From Astropecten irregularis (lineage: Eukaryota; Echinodermata; Asteroidea; Paxillosida; Astropectinidae), in assembly GCA_963971285.1 (NCBI GenBank), contig OZ020256.1:6078501-6142500 (forward strand): a DNA stretch of 64,000 nucleotides, given 5' to 3'. Numbering within the stretch: the first letter of the stretch is position 1; each line of letters begins with the position of its first letter. A model generated the notes under the pieces. That model had not been told where the DNA came from and searched no databases. It saw only the letters and a program-made list of their open reading frames with translations. Position numbers and translations under genes: made by a program. Shown piece after piece: positions 36,033 through 46,904 of this stretch.

Positions 36033-36092
36033 GTAATGTCAGCATTTCTCATAATGTACAAGGTTTCACACTGAATTATACAATAAGGGAAA

Positions 36093-36535
36093 CCGACTGG
36101 ATAAATTTAAGTCATTGATATAAAATGAACAAAGAAAATTGACTAGAGCGGGATTTGAACCTGCAACCTCCGGAATCAAACCTCCACAGAAATCAAACAC
36201 TTCTGATCTCAGGCTTTGCTCCATGATCATATATATGGGTTGATTTGCCTGGCATCCAAAGGGCGCTAATGAATGCCAGCAACTTGATCATGTAGCACCA
36301 TCCTTCACAATTCAGCATACCAGCTGCAAATAATGATGATTAGCCTCCCAAATTATTATTATTAGTAGTAGTATAGTACCATAATAATAATAATAATAAT
36401 AATGGGAATTTGTAAAGCGCACATATCCACCTAATGAAAGGCGCTCAAGACGCTGCCATACCGTTGCTCTACCATTTGAGCCATCCAGCCATATGTTGGC
36501 ATTGTCCCAAATTGTCAACTATCTTTGTTTGCAGT
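36093..36535 (-). repeat. tRNA-derived SINE split by an insertion
   Basis: Box B side at 36100-36165 (AGCGGGATTTGAACCTGCAA) and box A side at 36463-36535 (CTCTACCATTTGAGCCATCC) on the minus strand, separated by about 290 bases that include an ATT/AAT microsatellite (36345-36403) and GGAATTTGTAAAGCGCACAT. Confidence 0.65.
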
Positions 36536-36597
36536 ATTTGTCCTATGTAATGCTCATGGGTGCAGTTTAGTAGAAACATTCTTTACCAGCTTACCAA

Positions 36598-36731
36598 GGG
36601 TCGATTTCACCAAACTCATTGTAACTTAATATCAATCATAGGACTTCTGATGCATTGCAGCCCTACATAAGATACGATGGGTTATCCTTCATAACTTGAG
36701 TTATGATCGATCGATTCATGAAATTGACCCC
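36598..36731. repeat. GGGGTCGATTTCAC-family foldback element
   Basis: Ends GGGTCGATTTCACCAAAC and ATGAAATTGACCCC; core CATTGCAGCCCTACATAAGA. Ends 62 bases before the exon at 36794. Confidence 0.85.
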
Positions 36732-36793
36732 AGGTCTAGGATCTTCATGCTATCATAGGTAGTAGTCTTCTCTTTGTCCGATATCCCTTGTAG

Positions 36794-36982
36794 GCGGCCG
36801 ATGTTGGCATAGGCATCAGCGGACGTGAGGGTCTTCAGGCAGCCAACTGCTCGGACTATTCCATTGCCCAGTTCCGCTTCCTGCATAAACTCATGCTGGT
36901 GCACGGTGTGTGGAGCTACAACCGCCTCTCCAAAGTCATCCTATATTCCTTCTACAAGAACATATGCCTGTACATCATGGAG
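36794..36982 (+). CDS. ATP8A: ATP8A exon: [11 protein letters not shown] to M5
   Basis: 63 codons: [37 protein letters not shown], then M5 with the conserved SFYKN lysine that interacts with the transported lipid in ATP8A2. Phase 0 both ends. A foldback element begins 36 bases after the donor GTTAGT. Confidence 0.97.
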
Positions 36983-37017
36983 GTTAGTGAAGGAGAGGGA
37001 TTGCTCATGAGTTTCTG

Positions 37018-37270
37018 GGCCTTTTCGAAACCCAGGCTCAGGCTCAGGCTCTGGTTCCGTCATCCATATGCTGAAAATATAGGTTCTGGTTTTTTCATTG
37101 AAGCTGAAGCTCTGTTTTCTTTTTTAAAGCAGAGAATCTACTTCCAAACTGCAGCCAAAAGCCTCTATTTTACTACACGTTATTTTAGAATGGATTCACA
37201 AAATGGAGCCTGAGCCTGACATTGAACCTCACCTTGACCCTGACCCTGAGCCTCTGTTTCGAAAAGGCCT
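37018..37270. repeat. GGCCTTTTCG-family foldback element
   Basis: Ends GGCCTTTTCGAAACCCAGG and CTGTTTCGAAAAGGCC; reverse core TTTTTTCATTGAAGCTGAAG. Contains GCTCAGGCTCAGGCTC and GACCCTGACCCTGAG short repeats. Confidence 0.85.
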
Positions 37271-37813
37271 TATGAAATATGGAAATGCATATTTCGTGAA
37301 TATTCAATCAGTGATATCATATTATGTACACATTCTGATTGGTTGAGGTCCTGATGAGCCATGTGTTACTGTCACATAAACCAATCAGCGCAGAATCTGC
37401 AGAAAGTTGCCATGTGGCATCAGCCTGTACAACTTATTCAAAGGGTGCATTCGAATCTGTTGTCTAGAGCTAGGTCTAGGTCTTCACTCCATTGGAAATA
37501 CATGGAGACACCAAAACAATAGACCTAGCCATAGCTCTGGAGGTCTGTTTCAGACACGGCCAAAGCTAACATTATTGTGGGCTTTTCCCCTTGTAAATCT
37601 TGTCTTGGGTCTTGAGAAAGAAAGAAATCTACCTTTGTATTTGTATTTTATCATTTGCTTCAAGTTGTGCTCGCCGATGAACAATACTGTCATACAGCTT
37701 CAAAGCTCATTTTTCCTTCTTATTTTCAGTGGTAATAATTAACACATTTGGAGCTTTGTTACCATGGTCATAATCTTTTTCTTTCTCTTTTCTCTTGTCA
37801 ATTTTCCTTGCAG

Positions 37814-37888
37814 TTTTGGTTTGCCATTGTGAATGGCTGGTCGGGTCAGATTTTGTTCAACCAGTGGTGTATAGGTATCTACAACCTG
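37814..37888 (+). CDS. ATP8A: ATP8A exon: M5-M6 loop
   Basis: 25 codons, [20 protein letters not shown] then GIYNL, matching [22 protein letters not shown]. Phase 0 both ends. Acceptor CCTTGCAG, donor GTAAGC. Confidence 0.96.
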
Positions 37889-37944
37889 GTAAGCTAGAGA
37901 AGATATACACAGATATTGACTGCCTGTATAACAATGATTGAGTC

Positions 37945-38115
37945 ATTGAAGGTTGAACAAAGATAAATTGACTAGAGTTGGACTCAAACCTGCAACCGGT
38001 ACGGAATACTGTACTTATGTACCAGTGCTCTACCATCTGAGCTTTTCTGCTCTATGTTTGCGGTTTCCCAAGTATTCAGTTATCTTTGTTCGCTTTCAGA
38101 AGCCATGAAACCACT
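37945..38115 (-). repeat. tRNA-derived SINE
   Basis: Minus-strand copy: GAACAAAGATAAATTGACTA, GACTCAAACCTGCAACC, GTGCTCTACCATCTGAGC and outer AGAAGCCATGAAACCACTCA. Confidence 0.75.
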
Positions 38116-38342
38116 CAGTAATATCTTTAAACTTTGTGCACATTTTACTATGTCATGCATTCTCCTATACCGAAAGAACCTGGGGTATTTCCTTGGCATT
38201 TAAGCCAATGCTGTTACTGTCATCAAGGAGATAAACTCAAGTGTAGAGTCTGTTACAAGATTCACAATGAAAATCCTCGCATCTTGTTCAACTCTATCCT
38301 GTTCTCCATGGTGTTTTAAGCATGAAGCTTTTTTAAGTGTGG

Positions 38343-38600
38343 GGTGCCGTGGCCTAGTGATCTGGCGTGTCGATCTCAAGGTCTTGTGATCAAAGAGGGT
38401 TCGAATCCAGCCATGGGCTAGTGTTGCTTGCGTCTTTAGGCAAGACGCTTTGTCACATATTGCTCCTCTTCTCCCAGGTGTAAATGAGTGCCTGCGAGGG
38501 TAGAGATGGCTTTGTGCTTGATTAGCCTCTGTGCACCTTATGTACATGTTTACTCCCCCAGGGGGTTGAGATGGTTTTAGGAATGTAAATTATGGCCCGA
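38343..38600 (+). repeat. Second tRNA-derived SINE type
   Basis: GCCGTGGCCTAGTGATCTGG and GGTTCGAATCCAGCCATGG mark box A and B like a tRNA-Leu/Ser class head, followed by CGCTTTGTCACATATTGCTC and an unrelated body. Different family from the 34865 SINE. Confidence 0.65.
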
Positions 38601-38707
38601 TGACCAGGGATAATAATAAAATTTTTAATGCGCAGTACAGTATTCATATAGTAGCTGTGCAATATAAATGTCTAATATAATTATTGTAAATTTTCCTCTC
38701 ATTCTAG

Positions 38708-38830
38708 GCCTTCACTGCCCTCCCTCCATTTGCCATTGGACTCTTTGATCGCAACATCAGTGTGGAGAGCATGCAGCGATTCCCTCAGTTGTACAAGCCG
38801 TCACAGAACTCAGAATATTTCAATTCCAAG
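38708..38830 (+). CDS. ATP8A: ATP8A exon: M6 and following loop
   Basis: 41 codons: [20 protein letters not shown] (M6, cf. FTAMPPLTLGIFER) then [18 protein letters not shown]. Phase 0 both ends, donor GTAAGA. Confidence 0.96.
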
Positions 38831-39086
38831 GTAAGACTCTAAGGCTAGCTTCAGAAAGACCATGAAACTGATTCAGTGTGATAATGATAATAATGATAAA
38901 TAATTTTTATAGTGAAAATTCCACCAAATGTTGACACTCAAGACGCTTTACAATGAAAAGTATACAAACTTTAAAATAAAATAAATATTAGAAGCTGAAT
39001 TTAAGATGAAACTAAGAAATCTAAAAAATACAAGTAATAAACTGCTGCAAACTCCTCATCAGCCAAAATGACCTGAAATATATCAA

Positions 39087-39200
39087 ATGCTTGGAGTTAG
39101 GAGGGCCTGACGCATTTCGATCCTAGCAGGATCTTTCTCAAAGGCTAAAGCTCCTGCTAGGATCGAGACATGTTATAGATCAGGCCCTCGTAACTCCAGC
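39087..39200. repeat. CTAGCAGGATC-family repeat
   Basis: ATGCTTGGAGTTAGGAGGGC, CGATCCTAGCAGGATCTTTC and CTCGTAACTCCAGCA. Preceded by AATAAACTGCTGCAAACTCC (39035 on), the usual outer part. Confidence 0.8.
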
Positions 39201-39540
39201 AAATCCGAAAAATAAGTAAGTAAAAGAACATTAAGAAACCTATCAAAACGAAACACTCATACAAGAATTTCCAACCATGGAAAATTGTTTATGTTTCATA
39301 AAGCAGAATCTTTATAAAACATAAAAATACCCTCTTCAAATTTTTATCAAATTAAAGCAGAATTTATAATAAAGACTACAAGACCTGAATAGATATTGTA
39401 GATAAAGGTTTGAATTGGCACGACAGAGTTTAAACCGGAAATTAATTGTCCTAGGATTTTATGGTGAGATATAATTTTTTTACAACCTCAGAAATTGCAT
39501 TCCAAGAGTTGAATATCTCCGTCCGTGCATTGTTTTGGTT

Positions 39541-39700
39541 CATTGAAATGTGAACAAAGAAAAATTTACTGGAGCAGGATTCGAACCAGCGACCTCAGGA
39601 AACTGTACCCGCGCTCTCACCAACTGAGCTATCCAGCCCTACGTTGGTGGTGCCCCTAATAGTCAATTATCTTTGTTCGTTTGGCAGTCAGAAGCCATGA
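39541..39700 (-). repeat. tRNA-derived SINE, well preserved
   Basis: Minus-strand copy with GGAGCAGGATTCGAACCAGC (box B), CCAACTGAGCTATCCAGCCC (box A) and CTTTGTTCGTTTGGCAGTCA. Same family as 34865. Confidence 0.8.
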
Positions 39701-39833
39701 AACCACTCACATGCCACTATGTATCCAGAGGATCATTATATACACGCAACATTAGCAATTGTCTTTTTGGTTGATAGTTTGGGCATTATTTAATATAAAG
39801 TGACATCTTGTTTTTTTGTGGATGTTCTTGTAG

Positions 39834-39974
39834 GTATTCTGGATGTGGACTACCAATGCCGTCTACCACTCCTTGTTGATATTTTGGTTTGTGGTCGGAG
39901 CTCTGTATCAAGACGTAGCTTTCCCCGATGGCAAGCTGGGCGGCCATTTATTCATGGGCAACATGGCCTACACG
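39834..39974 (+). CDS. ATP8A: ATP8A exon: M7
   Basis: 47 codons: VFWMWTTNAVYHSLLIFWFV, then the exoplasmic loop with DVAFPDGKLGGHLFMGNMAYT. Aligns to VFWVHCLNGLFHSVILFWFP. Phase 0 both ends, acceptor TCTTGTAG. Confidence 0.96.
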
Positions 39975-40210
39975 GTGAGAATCTTCCCATTCTCCAATTT
40001 TAAATTTGTCTTCATCTAATCGGATGATGTACACTTTTATATGGAAATTAGGATAAATTGTAAGCATTTTCAGCCCCAGGATCTGACCAAAGATTTACGA
40101 CTTCTTCTATTAGCATTGTTTCTTCCTGCAGGCCATCCATTTCAAACTTTACATGTAATAAACTGCTGCAAACTGTTAATCAACCAAAAATAATGACCTG
40201 AAATATATCA

Positions 40211-40345
40211 AATGTTTGGAGTAAGAAGGGCCTGACGTTTCGATCCTTGCAGGATCTTTCTCAAAGGCTACCCTGCTAGGATTGAAATACCAAAGGCAAG
40301 CCTTTTGAGAAAGATCCTGCTATAAGGCCCTCGTAACTCCAATCA
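40211..40345. repeat. CTAGCAGGATC-family repeat
   Basis: ATGTTTGGAGTAAGAAGGGC, GGATCTTTCTCAAAGGC, GAGAAAGATCCTGCTATAAG and CTCGTAACTCCAATCAT. Confidence 0.78.
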
Positions 40346-40682
40346 TATCAAACTTTGTCAAGATTATTTATTATTTTTATCGATTTCTGGTAATGACACC
40401 AAGGATTCCTCAAAAGTGCCCAAAGCACTGTAGCTTGCAAGCCTGATGAAACCTGTTATGGAAAGATGATGAGAAGAAGATACAGTTTTAGAGGTGGGAG
40501 GAAAACCCTAGAGTAATATTCTGGGTAAAACCCACGGGATCAGGGAGGGACTGAAAACCCAATCCACTTGTGAACCGAGCAGGACTTGAACCCGGTCCAC
40601 AGAGGTGAAAGGCGAGGAAAGAACCGCTACGCCAACCTGACTCCCCGTATATTCATAGTTTCATTTCCAATCTTTTTTGCAG

Positions 40683-40739
40683 TATGTACTGATTGTTGTT
40701 ACGTTGAAGGCCGGTCTTACTATGGATGCATGGAGCTGG
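40683..40739 (+). CDS. ATP8A: ATP8A exon: M8
   Basis: 19 codons, YVLIVVTLKAGLTMDAWSW, equal to YTFVVITVCLKAGLETSYWTW. Phase 0 both ends, donor GTAAGT; a short inverted-repeat element begins 18 bases into the intron. Confidence 0.96.
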
Positions 40740-40757
40740 GTAAGTTACCATACTTCA

Positions 40758-40980
40758 GGGGACCTTTACGAAACTTGGCTTGAGGCTAGGCGTGGGACTT
40801 ATTTCACTACTGCCATTTGAGGCCCAGGAAATTAAACGAAGGGATTGGGCCACATGATGAAGCCAAAGAAAGGCTCCAGCTTCGCCATGTATCTTCGCCC
40901 TTCATTTCTTTCAGCACACAAAATGGCAGTATCAAAATAAGTCACAAGCCTTGACTCAAGCCAAGTTTCTTAAAAGCCTT
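40758..40980. repeat. CTTGGCTTGAGGCTA-family inverted-repeat element
   Basis: Ends GGGACCTTTACGAAACTTGG and CCAAGTTTCTTAAAAGCC; inner arms ACTACTGCCATTTGAGG and ACACAAAATGGCAGTA. Relative of 13660. Begins 18 bases past the donor at 40740. Confidence 0.8.
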
Positions 40981-41111
40981 ATAATCACTCTATCAGCTAA
41001 ATAGTTAACTGACAAAAGGATGCTAAAGTATAAACCTTGCCCTCTCCTCTGCTGGAAGGCTTGCTTTGATCAAAATATCACCGATGTTTTATCCTTTTAT
41101 CCTCTGTACAG

Positions 41112-41219
41112 CCGGTTCATCTCTCCATGTGGTTCAGCATTGTAGCATGGTTTGTATTTATTGGTGTGTACTCAGCGATATTCCCCCTCATCAAGATGGC
41201 GTCCGACATGACTGGCCAG
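41112..41219 (+). CDS. ATP8A: ATP8A exon: M9
   Basis: 36 codons, PVHLSMWFSIVAWFVFIGVY then SAIFPLIKMASDMTGQ, matching the [23 protein letters not shown] region. Phase 0 both ends. Acceptor CTGTACAG, donor GTATGA. Confidence 0.95.
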
Positions 41220-41694
41220 GTATGATAGTGATGAGAAAATCTTTGAATTGACCGTAGTTCAATTTTCTGACACATTGTTAAATTTTCAGTCACTTTTTTT
41301 CAATTGTTTTACACATTGTTAAATTTTCATACATTTTGTCAAATTTTCAGATTTGGTCAGATTGTTCAATATTCAGACACATTTTTAAATTTTCGGAAAC
41401 AGTGTTAAATTTGTAGACCAAAAATTTTCAATTGTCACTAAAATTGTCAATTTGTCAGATAAATTGTTAAATTTTTCAGACAAATTGTTGAATTTTCGGA
41501 CACTTTGGTCAATTTAGACACAAAAAGGGCATAGCTGTGTGTATTAAAAGAAGGTGATAATCTTATAAATGGGGACATTTTCAAACAGGGCTTTCCGTGT
41601 ATATAGCACTGTATACTTGGTACTTCTGAGTATCCCAGATAAAAAAAATTGCAGGCATGCTCATTATGACCTTCAAATGTTCCACTTCGTGCTT

Positions 41695-42345
41695 GTCATT
41701 TCAGACATCCCACCCACTGGCGTAGACAGGGGGGGGGGCCAGGGGGGCCAGGGCCCCCCCTTTTCATCCCCTAAAAAAAAAAAATAAAAAAAATAAAAAA
41801 TTATTAAAAAAAGGCTGAGGGCTCCTCCTCCTACCCCGACCCCCCCCCCCAAAAAAACAACAACAACACCAACGTGCCTCAATGATGGCGCGCGTATTTA
41901 GTAGGCCTAGTGCGAGACAAGTGGATAAATAAATAATGAGTCGATCCTCGATCGTTTACATGTTGGCCCCCCCTATTAAAAAATCCTGGCTACGCCACTG
42001 ATCCCACCTCTGACACTAACAAGCTTTGCTGAGGTTAAATTTGAATCCTGCACACAGTGTGCAACGTAGGGAATCATGATGTAGATGAGATATCTTGCTA
42101 TTTAGAGAATGATCAAGAATAGATGCTTGACAGAATGATTGATTGTTCCATCTTTTTGTCTTATCTTGGACTTATCATTTCAGACATCCCACCTCTGACA
42201 CCAACAAGCTTGCTTGTTGTCATAAGGTTAGATTTGAATCCTGCACACAGTGTGTACCTACCATATAGAATCATGCAGATGAGATATTAAGCTACTTAGA
42301 GAATAGTCAAGAATATATGCTTGACAGAATGATTGATTGTTGCAT
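41695..42345. repeat. Local tandem duplication of intron sequence, one copy occupied by the hAT element
   Basis: From TCATTTCAGACATCCCACC through CTGACAC, AACAAGC, TTGAATCCTGCACACAGTGT and TGCTTGACAGAATGATTGAT the sequence occurs twice (41697-42150 without the insertion, and 42176-42345). Confidence 0.88.
41715..42000. mobile_element. Non-autonomous hAT-type element with 8-bp target duplication
   Basis: Ends CACTGGCGTAGACAGG and CCTGGCTACGCCACTG; ATCCCACC duplicated at 41707-41714 and 42001-42008. The un-occupied site ATCCCACCTCTGACACCAAC survives at 42186 in a local duplicate. 286 bp, G/C-run ends and an A-rich core, no coding capacity. Confidence 0.93.
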
Positions 42346-42372
42346 GTTCTTGTTCCTCTTCCTCCCAACCAG

Positions 42373-42461
42373 GCCCATATGGTATTCTCCTGTGGTATCT
42401 TCTGGATGCTTCTATTCCTTGTTCCTGTTGTAGCATTGTGGAGGGATGTCGCGTGGAAGGC
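42373..42461 (+). CDS. ATP8A: ATP8A exon: M10
   Basis: Encodes AHMVFSCGIFWMLLFLVPVV and ALWRDVAWK, the last membrane helix and start of the cytosolic tail. Acceptor CCAACCAG, donor GTAAGT after two bases of an Ala codon. Confidence 0.95.
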
Positions 42462-42662
42462 GTAAGTTCTTCCATCACTGAAATAATAACAAATAAGATA
42501 TTCATGTAGTTTGCTGATGAATTTTGAAGTGTCCTTTGAGGCGAAGAAGTCTTTTTGTCAAAGTGGACAGGAGAAAATAGAAAGAAGAATGGAAATTTAA
42601 CCACGGTAGAGATGACATTAAATGTGGGAGAGGAGATCGATGAACTCAGAATGACTGAGATG

Positions 42663-42787
42663 AGGTGTCCCAATTCTCTGGCTGCGGCTGCAAGTTACAC
42701 ATGCATCTATGGCAGCCAGTGACTGCAGCCGTTTCCATAGACTTGTGTATTTTTTGCGGCCGCAGCCAGAGATTTAGGACACGACCT
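42663..42787. repeat. CCCAATTCTCTGGCTGC-family foldback element
   Basis: GAGGTGTCCCAATTCTCTGG and GCCAGAGATTTAGGACACGA ends; core GCAGCCGTTTCCATAGACTT inverted relative to 29275. Confidence 0.83.
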
Positions 42788-43073
42788 AAATCACTTGATG
42801 ACCGTAGTCCTCAAGTCATTGTCAGTTGGTTCCTACTGATAATCATGCTCTCTCTGTAAGTGTGGTAACATCAAGACCTGGTTAATGCTGTGTAATGAAT
42901 ACCAAACAGCTCTGTGATCTGTCCATAGGGTTCCACCTCATTTGGAACCAGAAGCCGATGCTACTTACCATGAGAATACAAGCCCATGATCTGGGTGGTT
43001 GCTAGCCTAAGCTCTGAGTAATAGGAAACTGCAGATTAACGTCTTCCTTGGTACTTTGTGTGTTGCTCCCTAG

Positions 43074-43175
43074 TTTTAAGCGGACGCTCTTCAAGAGCCT
43101 CGCAGAGGAGGTGAAGGAAGCCGAGGTCAAGCTGATGGACCCTACGGCTATAATCCAACGGTCCGTCAAAAAGAG
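43074..43175 (+). CDS. ATP8A: ATP8A exon: proximal C-terminal tail
   Basis: Encodes FKRTLFKSLAEEVKEAEVKL, then MDPTAIIQRSVKK; matches the KRTAFKTLVEEVQELE region. Acceptor CTCCCTAG, donor GTGAGC leaving AG of a codon; both 44898 and 47036 supply a compatible third base. Confidence 0.94.
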
Positions 43176-44276
43176 GTGAGCAATAATCGGTGGACTAGTC
43201 CATTATTGAAATCAAGGTGGATGGATTGTTTTCATTGAAATCTCAGGAACATCTATCAATGTGTTCATTGAGTCATATTACTGGATAATAGATGACATAT
43301 ATTTCGTTAGGTTAGCGGCAGATCATGGCAAATCATGGCTTAAGTTGGTGGAAATTATAAAGTTTTAGATTATTAGTGAGGTTTTTTATGCAGACCTTAG
43401 GGGCCGTCCATAAAGTATGTGCAAAAAGTATCGCACTAAAAAAAGAGAAAACAAAACACTGGAATGCTTTGTTTGTTTCTTCCTTTTTTCTCATTCAACA
43501 AAATAAAAAATAGTAAAATACCTGTATAAAACTTTGGTGATTTCTTCCGAATTTGGAATTAGATGACATTTTAATGACGCTATAGTAAGGTACCTTGTGA
43601 AGTGAAAAGCATAATTTGGAATGCTTACAGGGGAGGGGAGTGGGACCACTGCATACACCATGTGTACAGAGTGGGAGGGGGATCTGAAAAATTGGCATGT
43701 CGTGCGTACATTCTTATAGATATGGTTTCATGTTTCAAGTGCAGCAAGGCAGAATAGGCACGCAGTGCCCACGTTTAAATTTACATAGTAATTACAATAA
43801 TTCAATGCACATTATTAAAGTCAACACCATTTTTGTCTAAATCATGTTTTGAACAATCAATGTTACAACCTTACCGTTTCATTTTTAAAGTTTTTGGTAG
43901 ACTCCTTGTCTCATTTGAAGTCATAGTCAAACTTTTTCAGTGCAGGAAGTTGTCTTCTGCAAGAGCCAGGACATGAGCCTTTGTAGCTAAGGGTACCTCC
44001 ATGTGAGACATTGGTAACATATGACGGGGCACCAGTGACCTTTCCGCCTTGTAATTTCACCCATTCATGATAATGTCATCCATGATTCATCTTGATGCTT
44101 TTTTATTTATTCCAATGTGCTGTTTGTAATTAGTGTTATGGTAATATCTGCCAAAGCCACATACGGGTAAGAGAATAGAGTAGGCCATCTTAACCACAGA
44201 TATGAGCACAGTCTGATCATGTGCACGGTGGCAAAGGTCCTCTGTGACTCATTGAAGATGGGTGGTTGTCTTTCAT

Positions 44277-44415
44277 GGGGTCGATTTCACAAAGTCCTAC
44301 GATCGATCGTAACTCAAGTTATGAAGGAAAACCCATTGTATCTTATGTAGGGCTGCAATGCATCGTAAGTCCTATGATTGATAGTAAGTCACAATGAGTT
44401 TAGTGAAATCGACCC
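44277..44415. repeat. GGGGTCGATTTCAC-family foldback element
   Basis: Ends GGGGTCGATTTCACAAAGTC and GTGAAATCGACCC; core ATCTTATGTAGGGCTGCAAT. Confidence 0.87.
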
Positions 44416-44897
44416 ATGGTGTTGGATGCATCGTCAACGTCTTTTAAAGGTGCTATGTGGAGTATTTTATTTCCTTATACTGCTTCACACTGTATTTCAT
44501 CTTAAATATTCCTCTTGCCGTCCCTCAATTCATACCTGATGTACATCCAAATAGGAGTGTACAGGATATGTCAGTCAACTGTGTCTGCTTTTGTTGTGTT
44601 TTGGTTCTCTAAGGTGGTTTGCTGGGTGAAACATGGCATTGCCATTGCCTTTGGTATTTTGTTTGTTTGTTTGTTTGTTGGGTGTTGGTTTGTTTGTTTG
44701 TTAGGTCTGTCATGTGATTGCTCACCTTGGCCATATTGCCACCACCGTCTGCAGTTGTTTGTTTGTTTCTTTCTTTCTTTGGTCCGTTATCTTCTTCTTT
44801 CTATTTAATAGCCTTCACCATTGATGAGGAGCAATAAGTCTTATAGGCGTTATAGGCGACCACCATAACACAAATGTGCTTTTTTTCTCTCTTTTAG

Positions 44898-44916
44898 GAT
44901 GAACGAAGCTAAATGA
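44898..44916 (+). CDS. ATP8A: Candidate alternative last exon (MNEAK then stop)
   Basis: A strong polypyrimidine tract and TTTTAG acceptor at 44880-44897 is followed by a base that completes an Arg codon from 43175, then Met-Asn-Glu-Ala-Lys and TGA. Used as last exon it would replace the 68-residue tail, including GYAFSQ, with five residues. I see no clear AATAAA close downstream, so it may be a decoy acceptor. Confidence 0.25.
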
Positions 44917-45389
44917 TAATTTTGTGCTTGACTCCTCAAGAGAGGATCTTCCAAATGAGAAACTGAATATTCATTCCACAGGTTTTTTTGTTTATATGAA
45001 CAATTGTTCCAGATTGTTTTGGATGAGATGTTTTGGATTGAAACAAAAATGTGTGTTCTCTTTTTTGTAATTTTTTGGGATTTTGAAAAAAACGGAAATT
45101 GCAGGATGAATACTGAAATGAACAAGTAGTAAAACTTGTGAGTTGTTTGAAATTTACTTGTAGATTACATGCATTGGGTGGCAAGGCAGCACAAGGGTAA
45201 GATGGCAGTAGCATGAGACTGAGTTGACTCAGAAGAGTGTGGTGACATATCTGTGTTAAATCTAGGTCATCTTGAATGCTGCGTGCTAATGCATTGTGTA
45301 TTTACCTAATCGCATGCACTGTCCCAAGCATTTTCTTTTGAATAATCATCAAATAACCTTGAGGGAGACTGACTGCATTAATTTTAAGT

Positions 45390-45597
45390 AATGAACAAAG
45401 AAAAATTTGACTGGAGCGGGATTTGAACCTTCCACCCGTCGAATGCAGTACTGGCACTCTTTATCAACTGGATAGCTCAGTTTGTAGAGTGCTGGTACGG
45501 TATTCTGGGGGTTGCAGGTTCGAATCCAATCACATATTATCAATGCTTTTTTACCAAGCAAATCTCACTCCAGTCAATGTTTTCTTTGTCAGAACTG
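45390..45597. repeat. Two SINE copies head to head
   Basis: A minus-strand 3' part (GAACAAAGAAAAATTTGACT, GGAGCGGGATTTGAACC) at 45393-45440 adjoins a plus-strand copy starting ACTGGATAGCTCAGTTTGTA with GGTTCGAATCC at 45517-45527. Confidence 0.72.
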
Positions 45598-46052
45598 ATT
45601 GCTGTTGTAACTTGTAAGAATCAATGCATTACGCTAGTGCAGTTACTGCAGTGCCGCTATGATGGAAACAAGGTACATGCAGCTTGTCTAGTCCCTTGCG
45701 GGTAATCTCAATTAATCGTGATTAGTTCCTGCACGATTAATCGATTAATAAAAAGCACTAATCGCCCAGGCCTATTGTGAACCATAACCACCAAAGGGTA
45801 ATTGGCTGTGACAAATTTCTGATGATCAGAAAGATTGTACTTTGCACGATATGTTCGTCACGGTCATGGAGTGACTGGAGTGACTGGTATACTGTGCATG
45901 TTCAGGACCATTGTCCAAATGTATACCAGCCAAGGTTTAATATCAATTGAATAATGTGTGAAGGATTTCTGTGTTGTTCTCGCATGTTGCCTGTGACATG
46001 GTTGTACTTCCAGTCTGGTTTCCCGTCTTGTTTTAATACAGTTCTAATGAGT

Positions 46053-46174
46053 GGATGTGTCCCAAATCTCTGGCTGAGGTTGCAAATAATACACATAAGT
46101 CTATGGAAACGGCTGCAGTCACTGGCTAGTGGCTGTCATAGGGGCGTGTAATTTGCAGCCGCAGCCAGAGATTG
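46053..46174. repeat. CCCAATTCTCTGGCTGC-family foldback element
   Basis: GTGTCCCAAATCTCTGGCTG to TTGCAGCCGCAGCCAGAGAT; core CTATGGAAACGGCTGCAGTC as at 29275. Confidence 0.82.
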
Positions 46175-46904
46175 TATCGTTGTATTGTTCTCTGTCTTGT
46201 TGCATGTCAGTGCTTGTGTATGTATACATGAGTCTAATGAGTTTAGGAGATGTCAGTTTGCAGTTCATAATGCTTCCCAATCCCAACTATAATATAACTC
46301 GGAATACCTAACAGCATGGTACATTGCACAGGTTTATACCATGATGGGATTCAAACCCCTAGCTTACCCATTTCAGTGAGTAGACCTGTCATGCAAATAT
46401 GACTTCTGTATAGTATCAAGTACCTTTATAGTCAAATGTACAGATGTACAGATGGCAGATCTCAGCATTGATCTTAAGAATTCCAAGAAAGTCACTGCTT
46501 CACCAATTTGTTTTAAAATAACACCATGTACTCCCCATTTGTGAAGCAATGTATATCCATCTTTCAAAAAGATCTTAGTATTAAAAAGAAGCCTGGCTGT
46601 TTCCCTGACTGTTTTATTTTCAGTTCCAGTGCTCATTTATTTTGTTTGTTAATCCCACTCATGGCATGCAACCCATGTATGACAGTGTGGTCACCATTAT
46701 GTGATAAACTAAGTCAGTGTCCCTGTTAAATCAGTATGTCTACAAACTCTACATCAACCTTAATTGGCATGACGCAATCGACATAAAAAATTGAGATGTT
46801 ATTCAATATTCATTGTCAATGAATAAGGCTTCTTTCTTTTTTACTTTTAATGCCTGTTTATAACCTCAAGACAGTGTGGGAGATTTCAATTGGATAGTCA
46901 AGAA

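Noticed and set aside
41673-41882. Glycine-rich minus-strand frame
   Set aside because: Composition artefact of the G-run and A-run hAT-type element.
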